From JAKEHA01 sp035687255 (GTDB lineage: Bacteria > Krumholzibacteriota > Krumholzibacteriia > WVZY01 > JAKEHA01), in assembly GCA_035687255.1 (NCBI GenBank), contig DASRYI010000202.1:1-8206 (forward strand): DNA of 8,206 bases. Direction: 5' to 3'. Both the position numbers and the translations under genes were made by a program. The notes under the pieces were generated by a model, which saw only the letters and a list, made by a program, of their open reading frames with translations, ran no database searches and was not told the DNA's origin. Shown one piece after another: positions 5,484-8,206 of the stretch; positions within the stretch are counted from its first letter, which is position 1; the number at the start of each line of letters is the position of its first letter.

Positions 5484-7013
5484 ATGAGGACGGCACCTGC
5501 CCACGCCAGACCTCGCGCGACGCCGTCCCCGGATCGTGCGCTGACGGTCGCGCTCAGCGCCGCCGTCATCCTCTTCGTTTTCATCTGCTACTGGCCGCTC
5601 ACGCGCTACTTCTTCGCGCAGGATGATTTCATCTTCCTCGAACGGGCCGGTCATGGATTGCACGACGCGCTGGCGCCCTTCTTCAATGGACGCCCGGGGC
5701 AGTTCCGCCCTCTCACCAAGGGGCTCTACTTCGTGCTGGCGTGGCCGGTGTTCGGATTCCATCCGCTTCCATATCACGTGGTGTCGATCGCGCTGCACGG
5801 CCTGAATTCGATTCTGGTGGGGGTGTTGCTGCGACGCCTGGGCATTTCGCGGGCGGTCAGCTGGATGGCGGCGCTGTGGTTTGCCGCCAACATGTGCCAC
5901 ATGGAAGCGGTGGCGTGGATTTCGTGCGTGCAGCAGTTGATCGGAGCCGCGTTCGTGCTTACCGCGCTGATCTTCGGCATGGATGCGCTTGCGGCCGGAT
6001 CGCGTCGCACGCAGGTGATTGCCACGCTCGCGTATGCGCTGGCGCTGTGCAGCTATGAGCAGACGCTGGCCGTACCGCTGGTGTTGCTGACGTGGCAATG
6101 GATACAGGGTGGAGCGCGCAGCGCGTTGCGTGCGGCATCCGGGCCGCTGCGCTGGATGCTGCTGTTGCTGGCCGCGTATCTGGGTTACGTGGCAACCCGG
6201 GGCATGCCGGATTCCGGCCCCTACGTGATGAGCGTGGGGAAGAATGTCATCGACAATCTTCGCCAGTATGCGAGCGTGGTGTTTTCACTGTGGCTGGTGT
6301 ATCCGGAGTACGGCCTGCCGCAGGGAATCACGCCGTCGCACTGGGCATGGGGCGCGGTACTGGTGATGCACGCTCTGCTGCAAACCTGGCGCGCGCTGAT
6401 CTTCGGGTGTGCCGCCTTCATGTGGTTTCTGGGTCCGGTGCTGTTCAATTCGCATCACACGCACTCCTTTCATCTGTACGTGCCCGCCATCGGTGCGTGG
6501 TTTCTGCTGGCGTCGATTGCGGACTCGGTGTGGAAGCGCGTGAGGGCATCGCGGCCGGCGCTGGTCGCACTGGCCGGCATGACGATTGTGATCATGGTGG
6601 GCTCGGTGATCGCCCTGCAGAAGAACGTGAACACGCAACTCGACATGGTTCCGCTTCCACGCAGCTTTGTCCTGCGCCGCGCGGTGCTGGCGGAACGGAT
6701 GTGCACGGCCATCGAAAGCCGCTGGTCGGGATCGGGAGCGGAACGGCTGGTGCTGGTGTATCCCGGCACGCGCGGCGCCAACTGGCGCAACGTGCAGAGT
6801 GCGCTCGGGTCGGGCAGTGCGCTGCGACTGTTGCTGCGCAAGCCCGATCTGGATGTGGTGTTCGTTCCTCCTGACCCCATGCCCGGCGCCAACGCGGGCG
6901 AGGTCCTGGTGTACACCGAACTGGGGCAGTGCTTCGGCCTGCAGGAATGGCGCAACCTGAGGCGCAACAACCCGGAGTGGCTCAAGAACCTGCCCGAACC
7001 GGACGGCCACTAG
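5484..7013 (+). CDS. Multi-pass membrane GT-C glycosyltransferase-like protein (GT39/TMTC type), paralogue 1
   Basis: A 509-residue membrane protein with a short cytoplasmic N-terminus, a first membrane helix at about 20-40, then an acidic motif QDDF (46-49, Asp47-Asp48) at the start of the first outer loop. That is the usual place of catalytic or metal-binding acids in GT-C enzymes using lipid-linked sugars. FRPLTKGLY (74-82), PYHVVSIALHGLNS (96-109), EAVAWIS (141-147) and SYEQTL (190-195) resemble the conserved pattern of PMT/GT39 and TMTC-like transferases. Further helices are spread over about 95-378. A soluble tail (380-509) of unknown family follows, with LVLVYPGTRG (422-431) as a likely strand-loop. 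Donor and acceptor cannot be told from the sequence. ATG 5484 is preferred over 5466 because of the -10-like element at 5472. No Shine-Dalgarno is seen. A diverged paralogue follows after 134 bases on the same strand. Confidence 0.75.
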   Translation: MRTAPAHARPRATPSPDRALTVALSAAVILFVFICYWPLTRYFFAQDDFIFLERAGHGLHDALAPFFNGRPGQFRPLTKGLYFVLAWPVFGFHPLPYHVVSIALHGLNSILVGVLLRRLGISRAVSWMAALWFAANMCHMEAVAWISCVQQLIGAAFVLTALIFGMDALAAGSRRTQVIATLAYALALCSYEQTLAVPLVLLTWQWIQGGARSALRAASGPLRWMLLLLAAYLGYVATRGMPDSGPYVMSVGKNVIDNLRQYASVVFSLWLVYPEYGLPQGITPSHWAWGAVLVMHALLQTWRALIFGCAAFMWFLGPVLFNSHHTHSFHLYVPAIGAWFLLASIADSVWKRVRASRPALVALAGMTIVIMVGSVIALQKNVNTQLDMVPLPRSFVLRRAVLAERMCTAIESRWSGSGAERLVLVYPGTRGANWRNVQSALGSGSALRLLLRKPDLDVVFVPPDPMPGANAGEVLVYTELGQCFGLQEWRNLRRNNPEWLKNLPEPDGH

Positions 7014-7130
7014 GGCGCGTTTCACAACTCCCGGCTTTCCATTCCGGACGCGGACATTCCCAGCAGCACCCATGGACGAGCCGGGGGAGGCAGGTGTTTA
7101 CTAAAACATTCGTCCATACATACGTGCGCA

Positions 7131-7141
7131 TGTGATAAAAT
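7131..7141 (+). promoter_or_regulatory. Extended -10-like element just upstream of the second transferase gene
   Basis: TGTGATAAAAT is the most AT-rich run near the start of paralogue 2. It reads as an extended -10 (TG-T-GATAAA) ending eight bases before the ATG at 7148. Transcription would start at or within about two bases of the ATG, with no Shine-Dalgarno possible in the leader. No good -35 lies 17 bases upstream, which fits an extended -10 promoter. An imperfect palindrome ACAT-8-ATGT at 7118-7133 overlaps its left end and could be an operator; that part is weak. Confidence 0.4.
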
Positions 7142-7147
7142 CCGTCC

Positions 7148-8206
7148 ATGCGCCCGCCCCACGTGCCGCATGGCGCGCAGGTAGTCAGTGTCGCGTCCGT
7201 ACCCCGCTGGACGTTCCTGGCAGGGAGCCTGTTGCTCGCCCTCTTTGTCTTCTACTGCTTCTGGCCCCTCACCCGGTATTTCTTCTCCCAGGACGATTTC
7301 TACTTTCTCGAAAAAGCAAGCGCCGGGCTTCGCGCGGTCACCGCACCCCATTTCAACGCGCATCCCGGTCATTTCCGTCCCGTTACCATGGGGTTGTATT
7401 TCCTGGTGATGTGGCCGCTGTTTGGTCTGTACCCGCTTCCGTACCACGTGGTCTCGCTCGCGCTGCACGCGCTGAACGCAATTCTTGCGGGCGTCCTGTT
7501 GCGGCGTCTGGGAATTTCCAGGTTCGCAAGCTGGATCGCCGCCCTGCTGTTTGCGGCCAACGTCGGCGAGCTCGAGGCGGTCGCCTGGGTATCGTGCGTC
7601 CAGCAACTGCTGGGAGCGACCTTCACGCTGGTGGCGCTGATCCGGGGTGTGGATGCGCTCGGCACCCGGGGGCGTGCGCCCGTGGTCGGCGCGAGCGTCG
7701 CGTATGCGCTCGCGCTGGGGAGCTACGAGCAGACACTGGCGATCCCACTGGTGCTGATGCTGTGGGAGTGGATCCACCGGGGATGGCGCGCCGCGTTGCG
7801 CGCGTGCGCGGGGCCGTTGCTTCCCATGTGGATTCTGCTGGGCGCGTATCTGGTCTACGTGCTCGGCATCCGCGGATTGCCGGCGTCGGGTCCGTACCAG
7901 ATGTGGCTCGGCGCGCACGTGTGGGAAAACTTCCGCGAGTACACCGGATCGGTTTTCGCGGTGTGGCTCATCTATCCGTATCTCGATCTTCCGACCGGGT
8001 TGCGCGGTTCGCACATCGTGTGGTGGACGTTGATTGCCTGGTATGCGTGGCGTAGAAAGCCGAAAGACCTCGCCTTCGGGTGTGCGGCGTTTGTGCTGTT
8101 TCTCCTGCCGGTACTCTTCATGCGATACCATGTGTTCTCGTTCCATCTGTACATTCCCGCCATCGGCGCGCTGTATCTGCTCGCCGGCGCCGCGGACTCG
8201 GCGGTG
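7148..8206 (+). CDS. Multi-pass membrane GT-C glycosyltransferase-like protein, paralogue 2 (3' partial)
   Basis: The frame from ATG 7148 stays open for 353 codons to the right edge, with no stop, so the C-terminus is missing. The protein begins MRPPHVPHGAQVV, has its first membrane helix at about 22-42 and then QDDF (48-51). Other family patterns repeated from paralogue 1 are FRPVTMGLYF, PYHVVSLALHALN, EAVAWVSCVQQLLGA and SYEQTL. Aligned by eye without gaps, residues 38-157 share 84 of 120 positions with residues 36-155 of paralogue 1, and similarity continues to FHLYIPAIGA near the edge. The N-terminal 37 residues are unrelated to those of paralogue 1. It probably uses a lipid-linked sugar donor and acts on the outer face of the inner membrane, by analogy with GT39/TMTC enzymes; the substrate is unknown. 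Its own -10-like element suggests transcription separate from paralogue 1. Confidence 0.75.
   Translation, partial: MRPPHVPHGAQVVSVASVPRWTFLAGSLLLALFVFYCFWPLTRYFFSQDDFYFLEKASAGLRAVTAPHFNAHPGHFRPVTMGLYFLVMWPLFGLYPLPYHVVSLALHALNAILAGVLLRRLGISRFASWIAALLFAANVGELEAVAWVSCVQQLLGATFTLVALIRGVDALGTRGRAPVVGASVAYALALGSYEQTLAIPLVLMLWEWIHRGWRAALRACAGPLLPMWILLGAYLVYVLGIRGLPASGPYQMWLGAHVWENFREYTGSVFAVWLIYPYLDLPTGLRGSHIVWWTLIAWYAWRRKPKDLAFGCAAFVLFLLPVLFMRYHVFSFHLYIPAIGALYLLAGAADSAV

Noticed and set aside
7028..7089. Inverted repeat CTCCCGGCT ... AGCCGGGGGAG as a terminator of the first transferase
   Set aside because: The loop would be over 40 bases, the arms mismatch by two surplus G bases and no T-tract follows.
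7132..8055. Plus-strand open frame of 307 codons at the right edge
   Set aside because: It is a frame-shifted shadow of the real frame starting at ATG 7148. The translation is Arg/Ala-rich, without the conserved motifs that appear in the other frame.
7022..8146. Minus-strand open frame (374 codons) opposite the second transferase
   Set aside because: The plus strand codes a clear membrane protein homologous to the preceding gene; the antisense translation is Arg/Gln/His-rich with no motif or hydrophobic segments.

Overview
This is a GC-rich bacterial chromosomal window from what looks like an uncultured or poorly studied Gram-negative lineage. Two things suggest a bacterium of, or near, the FCB superphylum (Eisenbacteria/Krumholzibacteria/Latescibacteria-like). 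One is a secreted fibronectin-III protein ending in a FlgD-Ig/type IX-like C-terminal domain. The other is an archaeal-type phosphoglucosamine mutase placed beside glmS. This placement is an inference from domain style; there is no rRNA or other marker here. I see no tRNA, rRNA, CRISPR array, insertion sequence or phage gene.

Layout. (1) Positions 1-47, minus strand: the first codons of a gene that runs off the left edge and begins like a signal peptide. (2) Positions 239-3937, plus strand: a compact block glmM - glmS - ridA. GlmS makes glucosamine-6-phosphate from fructose-6-phosphate and glutamine. GlmM isomerises it to glucosamine-1-phosphate, the precursor of UDP-GlcNAc for peptidoglycan and LPS. 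RidA is a small imine/enamine deaminase. (3) Positions 3950-5065, minus strand: a secreted protein with two FN3-like repeats and a C-terminal sorting-like domain, convergent with ridA. An imperfect hairpin covers both stop codons. (4) Positions 5066-5483: a divergent intergenic region with two hairpin-forming inverted repeats. (5) Positions 5484-7013 and 7148-8206 (open at the right edge), plus strand: two tandem, diverged paralogues of a multi-pass membrane protein of the GT-C glycosyltransferase type (GT39/TMTC-like). They are about 70% identical over a 120-residue gapless core.

The second paralogue is easy to miss because its frame has no stop before the window ends. Both paralogues have a -10-like element placed so that transcription would begin at or next to the ATG, and neither has a Shine-Dalgarno sequence, which suggests leaderless mRNAs. 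By contrast, glmS, ridA and the secreted protein have clear Shine-Dalgarno sequences. The gene content is mainly cell-envelope: amino-sugar supply, a surface or secreted protein and lipid-linked-sugar-type transferases. I found no clear case for a wholly new multi-gene system. The items most worth a second look are the tandem membrane transferases, their C-terminal domain and their start architecture.
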